This document shows positions 1 through 8,747 of a DNA stretch of 64,000 nucleotides, in pieces. Source of the DNA: Pseudactinotalea suaedae (GTDB lineage: Bacteria > Actinomycetota > Actinomycetes > Actinomycetales > Beutenbergiaceae). The notes beneath the pieces are model-generated. The model was not told the DNA's origin, ran no database searches, and was given only the letters and a program-made list of their open reading frames with translations. A program made the position numbers and the translations under genes. Each line of letters begins with the position of its first letter. Position 1 is the stretch's first letter. Where the stretch lies: NCBI RefSeq assembly GCF_009733815.1, contig NZ_WNXY01000002.1, positions 62,001 to 126,000 on the forward strand, written 5' to 3'.

Positions 1-1
1 G

Positions 2-925
2 CTGCGTCTGCCCGGCGGCGCAGCGGCGACCACCACCACCACCACGACCGGTGCTGCGACGACGGCTGCGCCCGCGACGGGCGCCCAGTACACGGTGCGT
101 TCCGGCGACACCGTCTCCGGGATCGCCGCGCGGCACGACACCACGGTCGCCGCGATCGTGGCCGCCAACGGTCTCAACGCGCGTGCTCTGATCCGCATCG
201 GCCAGGTGCTGACGATCCCTGGCGCCGCGGCGGCGAGCACGTCCTCGAGCACGTCCAGCTCCGGCACGGCACCCAGCTCGTCCGCCTCCTCGAGCGCGAC
301 CAGCTACACGGTGCAGTCCGGTGACACCCTGTCCGGGATCGCGGGCAAGCACGGCACGACGGTCGCGGCGATCACCGCGCTGAACTCGCTGAGCTCGAGC
401 GTGATCTACCCGGGTCAGGTGCTGAAGGTCCAGGGCCAGCTGGTGCCGAGCACGTTCCTGCACTACACCTACCCCGACGCCACCGTGTCGGCCGCCAACC
501 AGAACAAGCACGAGCTGCTGGCGAGCGACCTGCCGAGCAGGTCCCAGATGCAGGACCTCATCCGCACCACGGCGCAGCAGATGGGCGTCGACCCGGCGCT
601 GGCCCTCGCCGTCGCCCAGCAGGAGTCCGGCTTCGACCCCGCGGCGGTCTCCCCCGCCAACGCGATCGGCGCGATGCAGGTCATCCCCACCTCGGGCGAG
701 TGGGCCTCCGACCTCGTCGGGCGCGACCTCGATCTGCTGGACCCGCACGACAACGCGGTCGCCGGTGTGGCGATCCTGCGCTACCTGACCCGCACCGCAC
801 CGGACCTGCCTACCGCGATCGCCGGGTACTACCAGGGCCTGCGCTCGGTCACCAACAACGGCATGTACGCGGACACCCGCCGCTACGTCGCCAATGTGCA
901 GACCCTGATGACACGCTATGCCTGA
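2..925 (+). CDS. LysM-domain lytic transglycosylase (5' end outside window)
   Basis: Frame is open from the window edge, so the N-terminus, probably with a signal peptide and possibly another LysM, is missing. After a Thr-rich linker come two LysM peptidoglycan-binding repeats, each starting YTVxSGDT (about nt 89-225 and 304-430), joined by a Ser-rich linker. The last ~130 residues are a Slt/soluble-transglycosylase fold with the catalytic-glutamate motif AVAQQESGFD and downstream GAMQVIP and AGYYQG blocks. It should bind and cleave glycan strands outside the cell. The next gene, a PASTA kinase that senses muropeptides, is 38 bp downstream on the same strand. Domain calls are firm; substrate preference is inference. 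Confidence 0.9.
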   Translation: MRLPGGAAATTTTTTTGAATTAAPATGAQYTVRSGDTVSGIAARHDTTVAAIVAANGLNARALIRIGQVLTIPGAAAASTSSSTSSSGTAPSSSASSSATSYTVQSGDTLSGIAGKHGTTVAAITALNSLSSSVIYPGQVLKVQGQLVPSTFLHYTYPDATVSAANQNKHELLASDLPSRSQMQDLIRTTAQQMGVDPALALAVAQQESGFDPAAVSPANAIGAMQVIPTSGEWASDLVGRDLDLLDPHDNAVAGVAILRYLTRTAPDLPTAIAGYYQGLRSVTNNGMYADTRRYVANVQTLMTRYA

Positions 926-951
926 ACAGGCCTAGTCCAGCTCCTCGCTCC

Positions 952-957
952 TACACT
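952..957 (+). promoter_or_regulatory. -10 box of leaderless pknL transcript
   Basis: TACACT fits TAnnnT and lies 6 nt before the GTG at 964, with no Shine-Dalgarno sequence between. The geometry puts +1 at or next to the start codon. Confidence 0.55.
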
Positions 958-963
958 GCGAAC

Positions 964-2919
964 GTGGCCGCCACCGTGACCGATCCCGTGCTGGGCACGA
1001 TCGTCGACGGCCGCTACGAGGTCATCTCCCGGATCGCGCGGGGCGGCATGGCGACCGTGTACCTGGCCCAGGACCGGCGTCTGGACCGCAAGGTCGCGCT
1101 CAAGATGATGCACCCGCACCTGGCGGACGGCAGCGACGTCGTCGCGCGGTTCCGCCGGGAGGCCAGGGCCGCGGCACGACTCTCGCACCCGGGCGTCGTC
1201 GGCGTCTTCGACCAGGGCACCGAGGGTGAGACCTCCTACCTGACGATGGAGTACGTCGACGGCGTCACGCTGCGCCGGCGGCTGGCCTCGCGCGGCGCGC
1301 TGTCGCTGGGTGAGGCGCTCTCCGTCATGGAGTCGATGCTGGACGCGCTCGCCGCGGCGCACCGGGCCGGCCTCGTCCACCGCGACGTCAAGCCCGAGAA
1401 CGTGCTGATCGCGCGCGACGGCACCATCAAGGTCGCCGACTTCGGGTTGGCACGCGCCGTCACCGAGGCGACCATGTCCTCGACCGGCGCGCTGCTCGGG
1501 ACGGTCGCCTACCTCTCCCCCGAGATCGTCACCTCCGGCGCCGCCGACGCCCGGGCCGACGTCTACGCCGCCGGCGTGATGCTCTACGAGATGCTGACGG
1601 GGCACCAGCCTTTCGAGGGCGAGACCCCGATCCAGGTCGCGTACAAGCATGTGCACGAGACGGTCCCGCCGCCGTCGGAGGATGTCGCCTGGCTCCCGTT
1701 CGAGGTCGACGAGTACGTGGCCTCGCTGACCGCGCACGACCCGGACGACCGGCCCCGCTCCGCCGACGCCGCGCTCGCCGCGCTGCGCACCATGCGCGCC
1801 GGGTTCGACGACCAGGTGCTCGCGGTCCGCGCCGACGTCGACCCCAGCCTCGCCGAGGTGGCCGAGATCGCGAACGAGGCGACCGACGACGTCGATCGCG
1901 AGGGCCACACCGCCGCCGTGCCGACGACGCCACCGGGCGGCACCGTCGTGCTGCCGATCGGTGCGGTGCGCGACCGCGACGCACAGGCGGAGCAGCAGTC
2001 GTCGGCCGGCAACCGCCGCCGTCGCACGCGCCGCCGCCGCGCGGTCGCGCTGATCCTGGTCGTGCTCTTCCTGCTCGCCAGCGCGGGCGGTGGCGCCTGG
2101 TGGTACCTCACGATCGGGCCGGGCGCCTACACGACGATGCCGGACGTCGTCGGGCGGGCCGAATCGACGGCGATGGCGACCCTCGACGAGGCCGGCCTGG
2201 ACCCGACGACCGCCACGGACTACTCCGACTCGGTCCCGCTGGGGCACGTCATCAGCACCGACCCCGCACCCGGCGACCGGGTGGAGAAGGGTGGTGCCGT
2301 GGAGATCCTGGTCTCGCAGGGCGTGCTCCGCGTCAGCATCCCCGACGTGGCGGGAGCCACGGAGGCCGACGCGCAGCAGGAGCTGCAGGAGGCGGGCCTG
2401 GACGGCACCATCGGCGTGGAACGCGACTGGCACCCGGAGGTCGAGGCGGGCCTCGTCGTCGGCACCGAGCCCGCGGCCGGGAGCACGGTCGATCACGGCG
2501 TCGAGGTGACGCTGCTGGTCTCCCAGGGCCGGGAGCCGATCACGGTTCCCGACGTCGTCGGCAGCCCCGTGGACGAGGCCGTGGAGGTCCTCGAGGACGC
2601 CGGTGCGGTGCCCCAGCTCGGCGACGAGCAGTTCTCCGACGAGATCCCCGAGGGCAGCGTCATCACCCAGGACGTGGTCGGCGAGGCGCTCCGGGGCGAT
2701 CTCGTCACGCTCGTCACCTCCAAGGGGCCGGAGCTGTTCGAGGTGCCGAACGTCGTGGGCCAGCAGTACGAGCAGGCCGAGGCCACGCTGACCGAGCTCG
2801 GCTTCGACGTCGATCGCGACAACATCCTCGGTGGCTACTTCGGGACCGTGCGGAGCCAGTCGCTCGAGGCCGGCTCCTGGCACCCACGGGGCACCGTGAT
2901 CGTGCTGACGGTGGTCTAG
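964..2919 (+). CDS. pknL: PASTA-domain serine/threonine protein kinase
   Basis: 651-residue transmembrane eukaryotic-type kinase that phosphorylates Ser/Thr in response to cell-wall fragments. Glycine loop IARGGMATVY near residue 23, catalytic Lys in VALKMM, catalytic loop HRDVKPEN near 139 and DFG near 156 are all intact, so it should be active. An Arg-rich stretch precedes a single membrane helix (about 360-383), followed by four extracellular PASTA repeats starting near 390, 457, 525 and 592 (P-D/N-V-V/A-G signatures). GTG 964 is chosen because it sits just upstream of the kinase domain and follows a leaderless -10 box. The name follows synteny: pknL lies close to class II aroG in mycobacteria and corynebacteria. 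Confidence 0.9.
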   Translation: MAATVTDPVLGTIVDGRYEVISRIARGGMATVYLAQDRRLDRKVALKMMHPHLADGSDVVARFRREARAAARLSHPGVVGVFDQGTEGETSYLTMEYVDGVTLRRRLASRGALSLGEALSVMESMLDALAAAHRAGLVHRDVKPENVLIARDGTIKVADFGLARAVTEATMSSTGALLGTVAYLSPEIVTSGAADARADVYAAGVMLYEMLTGHQPFEGETPIQVAYKHVHETVPPPSEDVAWLPFEVDEYVASLTAHDPDDRPRSADAALAALRTMRAGFDDQVLAVRADVDPSLAEVAEIANEATDDVDREGHTAAVPTTPPGGTVVLPIGAVRDRDAQAEQQSSAGNRRRRTRRRRAVALILVVLFLLASAGGGAWWYLTIGPGAYTTMPDVVGRAESTAMATLDEAGLDPTTATDYSDSVPLGHVISTDPAPGDRVEKGGAVEILVSQGVLRVSIPDVAGATEADAQQELQEAGLDGTIGVERDWHPEVEAGLVVGTEPAAGSTVDHGVEVTLLVSQGREPITVPDVVGSPVDEAVEVLEDAGAVPQLGDEQFSDEIPEGSVITQDVVGEALRGDLVTLVTSKGPELFEVPNVVGQQYEQAEATLTELGFDVDRDNILGGYFGTVRSQSLEAGSWHPRGTVIVLTVV

Positions 2920-2925
2920 ACCCGG

Positions 2926-3549
2926 TCACCGCCGCTTGGCGTAGCGCTCCTCGCTCCAGGCGTCACCGCGGGCGTGATAGCCGCGTTCCTCCCAGAAGCC
3001 GCGGTCGGGGTTCTCCGGGAGCAGGTAGTTCCACCCGCGCAGCCACTTGGGGCCCTTCCAGGTGTACAGGTGCGGGATCACGAGCCGCAACGGCGCGCCC
3101 CGCTCGGGCGTGAGCGGCTCGCCGTCGCGATGGGTGACCAGCAGCGCGTTGCTCGAGAGCAGGTCAGCCAGCGGCACGTTGGCCGCGTACCCGAACTCGG
3201 CGAACACGAGCGCATCGGTGACGTCCTCGGCGGGCGGTGCCAGCTCCACCAGGTCGCGTGCGCGCACGCCTCCCCAGTCGATCCCCTGCGCCGTCCAGCG
3301 GGTGGCGCAGTGCATGTCGCAGATCTCCCGCACCGCAGGCAGCGCGGTCACCTCGTCGAGGCTGAAGACGTACTCGTCGCCACTGGCGGTCGCACCACCG
3401 ACCGTCACGGTCCAGGTGTCGCGCTTGCGCTCAGGGATCCGCCCGTAGTGCATCACCGGCGGCTCCGCCACGTGGTGCTGACCCGGAGGCAGTGCGTGCG
3501 CGGGGCGCTCGCCGCTGGGCGGTGGCGAAGACGGGGTGGTCACGGTCAA
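2926..3549 (-). CDS. Sulfite-oxidase-like molybdopterin oxidoreductase
   Basis: 207-residue protein consisting essentially of one oxidoreductase molybdopterin-binding domain (PF00174 type). The CDMHCATRW segment carries Cys81, the expected molybdenum ligand, and the C-terminal block HLYTWKGPKWLRG is typical of the bacterial stand-alone form. No signal peptide, haem domain or dimerisation domain is visible, so it is probably cytosolic; its substrate is unknown. The TTG start (3549) overlaps the TGA of aroG by 2 nt (TTGA), suggesting translational coupling; an in-frame GTG at 3543 is the alternative start. Confidence 0.8.
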   Translation of the reverse strand: MTVTTPSSPPPSGERPAHALPPGQHHVAEPPVMHYGRIPERKRDTWTVTVGGATASGDEYVFSLDEVTALPAVREICDMHCATRWTAQGIDWGGVRARDLVELAPPAEDVTDALVFAEFGYAANVPLADLLSSNALLVTHRDGEPLTPERGAPLRLVIPHLYTWKGPKWLRGWNYLLPENPDRGFWEERGYHARGDAWSEERYAKRR

Positions 3550-4910
3550 GCGTCCCGCAACATCTCCGCGACCAGGAACGCCATCTCCAGCGACTGCTGG
3601 TGGTTCAGGCGCGGGTCGACCAGCGTGGTGTAGCGCCGGGTGAGCCCGACGTCGTCGATCTCCTCGCTGCCTCCGAGAACCTCGGTGACGTCGTCACCGG
3701 TCAGCTCCACGTGCAGCCCGCCCGGTACGGTCCCCAGGCTGCGGTGCACCTCGAAGAAGCCGCGGACCTCGTCGATGACGTCGGTGAAGCGGCGCGTCTT
3801 GTAGCCGTTGGCTGAGGTGAACCCGTTGCCGTGCATCGGGTCGCAGACCCAGGTGACCGGGCGGCCGTCGGCGCTGACGCCCTCGACCAGCGCGGGCAGC
3901 AGGTCGCGGACCTTGCCGGCACCCATGCGGGTGATGAACGTGAGGCGACCGGGCTCGCCGTCGGGGTTGAGCCTGTCGATGAGCGCGACCGCGTCCTCGA
4001 CGGTGCTCGTGGGACCGAGCTTGACCCCGAGGGGGTTGCGCACCCGTGAGAAGAAGTCCACGTGGGCGCCGTCGAGCTGGCGGGTTCGCTCCCCGATCCA
4101 GAGGAAGTGCGCCGAGCAGTCATACGGGAGCCCGGTGCGGGAGTCGATCCGGGTCAGCGGGCGCTCGTAGTCGAGCAGCAGACCCTCGTGCGAGGAGTAG
4201 AAGTCGACGGTCCGCAGCGCGTCGAAGTCGGCGCCGGCCGCGTGCATGAACCGGATGGCGCGGTCGATCTCACCGGCGAACGCGTCGTAGGCGGCGTACG
4301 CCGGGTTGTCGAGGAAGCCGCGGTTCCACTCGTGCACCCGCCGCAGGTCGGCGAAACCGCCCTGGGTGAACGCCCGGATCAGGTTGAGCGAGGTCGCCGA
4401 GCTCCGGTAGGCCGCCAGCAGCCGCTGCGGGTCCGGGATCCGGGACTCGGGCGAGAACTCGTGTGAGTTGATGATGTCGCCCCGGTACGCGGGGAGCGTG
4501 ACGCCGTCCCGGGTCTCGACGTCGGAGCTCCGCGGCTTCGCGAACTGCCCCGCCATCCTGCCCATCTTGATGATCGGCATCGACGCGCCGTAGGTCAGCA
4601 CGACCGCCATCTGCAGGATCGTCTTGATCTTGTCGCGGATGTTGTCGGCCGTGATCTCGGCGAAGGTCTCGGCGCAGTCGCCACCCTGCAGCAGAAACGC
4701 CTCGCCACGGGACGCGGCCGCGAGCCGTTCCCGGAGGTTGTCCGCCTCCCCCGCGAACACCAGCGGTGGCTGCGTCGCGAGCTCGCTGGTGACCGCCGTC
4801 AACGCCTCGTCGTCGGGCCAGCGCGGCTGCTGCAGAGCAGTGAGCTCACGCCACCGATCGAGCCCGGCGTCGGCCGCGGGATCGGAGATCTGGTCGCTCT
4901 GCACGCTCAC
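3546..4910 (-). CDS. aroG: Class II 3-deoxy-7-phosphoheptulonate (DAHP) synthase
   Basis: Condenses phosphoenolpyruvate and erythrose 4-phosphate, the first step of the shikimate pathway. The 454-residue protein matches class II (plant/actinobacterial) enzymes in length and in LLQGGDCAETFAE, KMGRMAGQFAKPRS, SAHFLWIGERTRQLDGAHV and CDPMHGNG. The long upstream open frame is a shadow of the phosphofructokinase gene; the real start is GTG 4910 (VSVQSDQ), with GTG 4904 as alternative. A TATCCT box 6 nt upstream suggests a leaderless transcript separate from the gene before it. The sulfite-oxidase-like gene overlaps its stop. Confidence 0.95.
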   Translation of the reverse strand: MSVQSDQISDPAADAGLDRWRELTALQQPRWPDDEALTAVTSELATQPPLVFAGEADNLRERLAAASRGEAFLLQGGDCAETFAEITADNIRDKIKTILQMAVVLTYGASMPIIKMGRMAGQFAKPRSSDVETRDGVTLPAYRGDIINSHEFSPESRIPDPQRLLAAYRSSATSLNLIRAFTQGGFADLRRVHEWNRGFLDNPAYAAYDAFAGEIDRAIRFMHAAGADFDALRTVDFYSSHEGLLLDYERPLTRIDSRTGLPYDCSAHFLWIGERTRQLDGAHVDFFSRVRNPLGVKLGPTSTVEDAVALIDRLNPDGEPGRLTFITRMGAGKVRDLLPALVEGVSADGRPVTWVCDPMHGNGFTSANGYKTRRFTDVIDEVRGFFEVHRSLGTVPGGLHVELTGDDVTEVLGGSEEIDDVGLTRRYTTLVDPRLNHQQSLEMAFLVAEMLRDA

Positions 4911-4916
4911 CCGGCC

Positions 4917-4922
4917 AGGATA
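4917..4922 (-). promoter_or_regulatory. -10 box of leaderless aroG transcript
   Basis: TATCCT on the minus strand, 6 nt before GTG 4910, with no Shine-Dalgarno in between. It implies aroG has its own promoter in the 62-bp gap after the phosphofructokinase gene. Confidence 0.5.
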
Positions 4923-4972
4923 GGGCGACCCGCCGGGCGTGCCTGACCACGCCCGGGGTCCGGACACCTGGC

Positions 4973-6211
4973 TCAGTGCGCGGCGGGCGGTGCCGCGACC
5001 AGCGGCTGTCCGATGCCGTCGAGGAGCTCGCCGAACCAGGGCACCGAGACGTCGAACGCCTTGCCGCCCGCGATCCGCGGGAACTCGATGGCGCGCAGCT
5101 GGTCGCCCTGCTCCTCGTCGTGCCCGATGACGCCCGAGACACCGGCCAGCGCCGTCTCGACGGCGAGATCGACCATCTGACCGATCAGCTCCAGGTCCGC
5201 CTCGTTCGCACGCGCCGAGCGCGAGAAGTAGCCGCTCTTCTGCACCATCGTCTTCTCGGCACCGATCAGCGCGGCGAACTGCTTGGCGAACCATGCGCCC
5301 GGGTTGATCGTGTCCAGCTTGACGTGGCCGAAGGGGTCGCGCTGGACCTCCTCGCCGGAGGCCTCGAGCTCGGCGATGATCTCCGGCACCCCGGCGCCCT
5401 CGGACAGGAAGATGTTGACGTTGCCGATCTCGTCCATGATGCCCCGCAGCCGCGTGGCCTCGGCCTGCATGTCGAGCTTGAGCTCGGGCAGGAACACGGC
5501 GTGCACGTCCCAGCGCTCGCGCTGCAGCCCGAGGCTGGGGTTCCACTCCTGCTGGTCCAGCCAGCCCCGATAGTCGCGGGCAGCCGCGGCGGTCAGCCAG
5601 CCGCAGTGCCGGCCCATCACCTCGTGCACGATCAGCATGCGCGGGTTGGAGCGGTGCTCGCCGATGATGTTCTGGGCGAAGATCGACGCCTGCTCGGCGG
5701 CGGTCATCGCACCGAGGGACTGCCGGATCGGGATGATGTCGTTGTCGATCGTCTTCGGCAGGCCGACCACCTCCAGGTGGTAGCCGTTCGACTCCAGGTA
5801 GGCGGCGAGATCGGCCGCCGTGGTGTTGGTGTCGTCGCCACCGATCGTGTGCAGCACGTCGACGCCGTCCGCACGGAGCTGCTCCGCAGCCACCTGCAGC
5901 GGGTCCTGGCCCTCGGCGACCAGGCCGCGCTCGACGAGGTTCTTCGCGTTGGTGAGCTTGACCCGGCTGTTGCCGATCGGGCTGCCGCCGAAGCGGTCGA
6001 GGACCGCTGCGTTCGCCCGCGCCTCGTCGTCGATCGTGATCGAGGTGCCGGTCAGCAGGCCGTGATAGCCATACTGGTAGGCGATGATCTCGGCCTCGGG
6101 AAGCACCTCCGAGTAGCGCGTGACCAGCTTGCCGACGGCGGCCGACAAGCACGGCGCGAAACCGCCGGCGGTGAGAAGTGCGACCTTGCGGACCTGTCGT
6201 GCCTCGGACAT
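4973..6211 (-). CDS. pfp: Pyrophosphate-dependent 6-phosphofructokinase
   Basis: 412 residues, cytosolic; interconverts fructose 6-phosphate and fructose 1,6-bisphosphate using PPi rather than ATP, so it can run in either direction. The phosphoryl-donor signature is TIGGDDTNTT (second Asp where ATP enzymes have Gly) and the catalytic loop is GLPKTIDND with Lys, both diagnostic of PPi-PFKs. The whole sequence closely resembles the well-known Propionibacterium freudenreichii enzyme, including SEGAGVPEI and KINPGAWFAKQF-like blocks. ATG 6211 is preceded by GAGAGGAAG; the in-frame start at 6253 lacks a ribosome site. It lies 62 bp before aroG on the same strand. Confidence 0.92.
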   Translation of the reverse strand: MSEARQVRKVALLTAGGFAPCLSAAVGKLVTRYSEVLPEAEIIAYQYGYHGLLTGTSITIDDEARANAAVLDRFGGSPIGNSRVKLTNAKNLVERGLVAEGQDPLQVAAEQLRADGVDVLHTIGGDDTNTTAADLAAYLESNGYHLEVVGLPKTIDNDIIPIRQSLGAMTAAEQASIFAQNIIGEHRSNPRMLIVHEVMGRHCGWLTAAAARDYRGWLDQQEWNPSLGLQRERWDVHAVFLPELKLDMQAEATRLRGIMDEIGNVNIFLSEGAGVPEIIAELEASGEEVQRDPFGHVKLDTINPGAWFAKQFAALIGAEKTMVQKSGYFSRSARANEADLELIGQMVDLAVETALAGVSGVIGHDEEQGDQLRAIEFPRIAGGKAFDVSVPWFGELLDGIGQPLVAAPPAAH

Positions 6212-6293
6212 CGGCGACTGCTTCCTCTCGTGGTGCGAACGACGTTCAGCCACCAGCAGAAGGCGGCTCTGGGTCCCACCCTAGGGCCGCGAC

Positions 6294-6299
6294 TAAAGT
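6294..6299 (+). promoter_or_regulatory. -10 box, leaderless
   Basis: TAAAGT followed by 7 nt and ATG 6307, with no ribosome binding site. It fires away from the divergent phosphofructokinase gene. Confidence 0.5.
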
Positions 6300-6306
6300 G
6301 GGTCAC

Positions 6307-6783
6307 ATGCCGCCGTCAACGGACCTCCCGCACGGTGGCGCGGGTGACGGTCGCGACGGCCCCACGCAGGCCGAGGTCGACCGCCGGTTCGCCGAGCTGA
6401 TCGGCGGCCTGGGAGCCCCGCCCGCCGCTCCCCCGGCGGCGGAACCCCCACCTGCCGAGGCGCCGCCGTCGAGCCCCGCCCAGGAGGTCGAGCCCCGCCC
6501 CACCTTGGGCGGGCCACGTGACTACGCACCGCCGGACGAGCTGGACGAGGCGTTCCAGCCGCCGGAGCCTGCGCCGCTCGGCACCGCCGACCCCATCAGG
6601 CTGCTGGCGTGGACGCTCGCGATCGCCGGCCCGATCCTGCTGCTGCTCGTGGTGCTGGCCTGGCCGAGCGCGCCGGCGATCGTGTGGCTGACCCTGCTCG
6701 CGGTCACCGTGGTGGGCTGGGGCGTGGCCTTCGCGCGACTGCCCCGTTCGCGCGACGACGGCGACGACGGCGCGGTCGTGTGA
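6307..6783 (+). CDS. Hypothetical membrane protein with Pro-rich N-terminus
   Basis: 158 residues, family not recognised. The N-terminal ~95 residues are rich in Pro, Ala and Glu and probably disordered and cytoplasmic. Two hydrophobic helices (about 98-118 and 120-140; LLAWTLAIAGPILLLLVVLA then IVWLTLLAVTVVGWGVAF) are followed by a short charged tail. A two-helix membrane anchor with a disordered arm is common among actinobacterial conserved proteins beside fadD-type genes. The ATG is chosen because of the leaderless -10 box. No function can be assigned. Confidence 0.65.
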   Translation: MPPSTDLPHGGAGDGRDGPTQAEVDRRFAELIGGLGAPPAAPPAAEPPPAEAPPSSPAQEVEPRPTLGGPRDYAPPDELDEAFQPPEPAPLGTADPIRLLAWTLAIAGPILLLLVVLAWPSAPAIVWLTLLAVTVVGWGVAFARLPRSRDDGDDGAVV

Positions 6784-6852
6784 GCGCCCCTCGCCGCCGA
6801 CCGCTAGCCTGACGCCACCCTCATCCTTCCCGTTCTGCCACCGGAGCCAGCA

Positions 6853-8679
6853 ATGGACACGTATGCCGCACCCCCGCTAGTCACCACCCCCGACGAGATG
6901 TCCATCGGCGATCTTCTTGCCGACCACGCGAACCGCACGCCCGACAAGGTGCTGGTCGAGCGGCTGGTCGACGGCACCTGGCGCCCCGTGACCGCGGCCG
7001 AGATGCACGCGACCGCCACCGCGATCGCCAAGGGCCTGATCGCCTCCGGCATCGAGGCCGGAGACCGGGTCGCGATCATGTCGCGCACCCGCCCCGAGTG
7101 GACGTTCCTCGACTTCGGCATCTGGTACGCCGGCGCCGTCCCCGTACCCGTCTACGAGACCTCCTCCTCCTCCCAGACCGCGTGGATCCTCTCCGACTCC
7201 GGCGCCGTCGCCGTGGTCGCGGAGAACGCCGGTCACGAGGACGTCATCGCGAAGGCCCGCAAGAAGGCGCCCGAGGTCAAGCACGTGTGGCAGATCGACG
7301 GCGGCGCGCTCGAGCAGCTCGCCGCGGCGGGCGTCGACGTCAGCGACGACGCCGTCCGGGAGCGCCGTGACGCCGTCCGGCTCGGCGACCTCGCCACCGT
7401 GATCTACACCTCCGGCACCACGGGCAAGCCCAAGGGCGCCGAGCTCACCCACGGCAACTTCGTGGAGCTGACGCGCAACGCGGTCGAGGCGCTGGGCAGC
7501 CAGATCCTGCACGCGCAGTCGCGCACGCTGCTGTTCATGCCGCTGGCGCACGTCTTCGCACGCTTCGTCGAGGTGCTCTGCATCACCGCCGGTGTGCCGC
7601 AGGGTCACACGCCGGACACCAAGACGCTGATGGCGGACATCGCCACCTTCCGTCCGACCTTCATCCTGTCGGTGCCGCGCGTCTTCGAGAAGGTCTACAA
7701 CTCCTCGGAGGCCAAGGCCGCGGCCGGCGGCAAGATCAAGATCTTCCACTGGGCGGCGAAGGTCTCGCAGGACTACTCGCGCTCGCTCGACTCCGGTGGT
7801 CCCGGCATCGGGCTGCGGCTGCAGCACAAGCTGGCCGACAAGCTCGTGCTCCACAAGATCCGCGACGCGCTCGGCGGCCAGGCCGCGTTCGCGATCTCGG
7901 GTGGGGCACCGCTCGGCGAGCGTCTGGGCCACTTCTTCCGCGGTGTCGGCCTCACCGTGCTCGAGGGCTACGGCCTGACCGAGACCACGGCGCCGCTGAG
8001 CGTGAGCCTGCCCACGCGGGCGAAGATCGGCACCGTCGGGCCGCCGCTGCCCGGCACCACGATCAAGATCGCCGACGACGGCGAGATCCTCGCCAAGGGT
8101 GTCGGCGTGTTCGCCGCCTACCGCGGCAACGAGCAGGCCACGTCGGAGGCGATCGAGGACGGGTGGTTCCACACCGGTGACATCGGGGAGCTCGACAGCG
8201 ACGGCTACCTCAAGATCACCGGGCGCAAGAAGGAGCTGATCGTCACCGCCGCCGGCAAGAACGTGGTGCCCTCCCAGCTCGAGGACAGGCTGCGCTCGCA
8301 CCCGCTGATCAGCCAGTGCCTCGTGGTCGGGGACCAGCGCCCGTTCGTCGCCGCGCTGATCACGCTCGACGGCGAGATGCTCCCCTCGTGGTTGTCGAAC
8401 CACTCGCTGCCGGAGATGAGCGTCGAGGAGGCCGCCAAGAACCCCGACGTCCTCGCCGCCCTGGGCCGCGCGGTCGATCGCACCAACAGCAAGGTCTCCC
8501 GGGCCGAGTCGATCCGCAAGTTCGAGGTGCTCACCGACGACTTCACGATCGACAACGACTACCTGACGCCTTCGCTCAAGGTGAAGCGCGCCAAGGTGCT
8601 CGCCGACTACGCCAACCTCGTCGACGACCTCTACGCGCGGGCCGCGGCAGATCGCAACGCCGAGAGCGCCTCCTCCTGA
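6853..8679 (+). CDS. fadD15: Long-chain fatty-acid-CoA ligase (AMP-forming)
   Basis: 608-residue ANL-superfamily enzyme that adenylates a long-chain fatty acid and transfers it to CoA at the inner membrane face. The P-loop-like motif YTSGTTGKPKGAEL lies near residue 185, the adenylate-binding motif GYGLTETTAP near 375, and the hinge/C-terminal motif DGWFHTGDIG-GRKKEL with the catalytic-lysine region near 440-460. Length and domain order match the FadD15 group. ATG 6853 has GGAG 9 nt upstream, and a TAGCCT -10 candidate lies at 6805-6810, so this transcript has a leader. A strong inverted repeat follows the stop. Confidence 0.93.
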   Translation: MDTYAAPPLVTTPDEMSIGDLLADHANRTPDKVLVERLVDGTWRPVTAAEMHATATAIAKGLIASGIEAGDRVAIMSRTRPEWTFLDFGIWYAGAVPVPVYETSSSSQTAWILSDSGAVAVVAENAGHEDVIAKARKKAPEVKHVWQIDGGALEQLAAAGVDVSDDAVRERRDAVRLGDLATVIYTSGTTGKPKGAELTHGNFVELTRNAVEALGSQILHAQSRTLLFMPLAHVFARFVEVLCITAGVPQGHTPDTKTLMADIATFRPTFILSVPRVFEKVYNSSEAKAAAGGKIKIFHWAAKVSQDYSRSLDSGGPGIGLRLQHKLADKLVLHKIRDALGGQAAFAISGGAPLGERLGHFFRGVGLTVLEGYGLTETTAPLSVSLPTRAKIGTVGPPLPGTTIKIADDGEILAKGVGVFAAYRGNEQATSEAIEDGWFHTGDIGELDSDGYLKITGRKKELIVTAAGKNVVPSQLEDRLRSHPLISQCLVVGDQRPFVAALITLDGEMLPSWLSNHSLPEMSVEEAAKNPDVLAALGRAVDRTNSKVSRAESIRKFEVLTDDFTIDNDYLTPSLKVKRAKVLADYANLVDDLYARAAADRNAESASS

Positions 8680-8703
8680 ACCACCCCGCGACGTGAGTCG
8701 CTC

Positions 8704-8747
8704 CCCATCGATGTCGGACGTGTGTTCTAACGTCCGACATCGATGGG
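8704..8747. repeat. Perfect 17-bp inverted repeat over a start codon
   Basis: Left arm 8704-8720 (CCCATCGATGTCGGACG) is exactly complementary to the right arm 8731-8747, with a 10-nt loop. It begins 25 nt after the fadD stop, so it may end that transcript, yet the right arm contains ATG 8743 of the nuclease gene. There is no T-run after it. Either a GC-rich terminator or an operator; not resolved. Confidence 0.7.

Noticed and set aside
916-2883. Long minus-strand open frame opposite the kinase gene
   Set aside because: Arg/Gly/His-rich shadow caused by GC-biased codons; the opposite strand has a complete kinase with all motifs.
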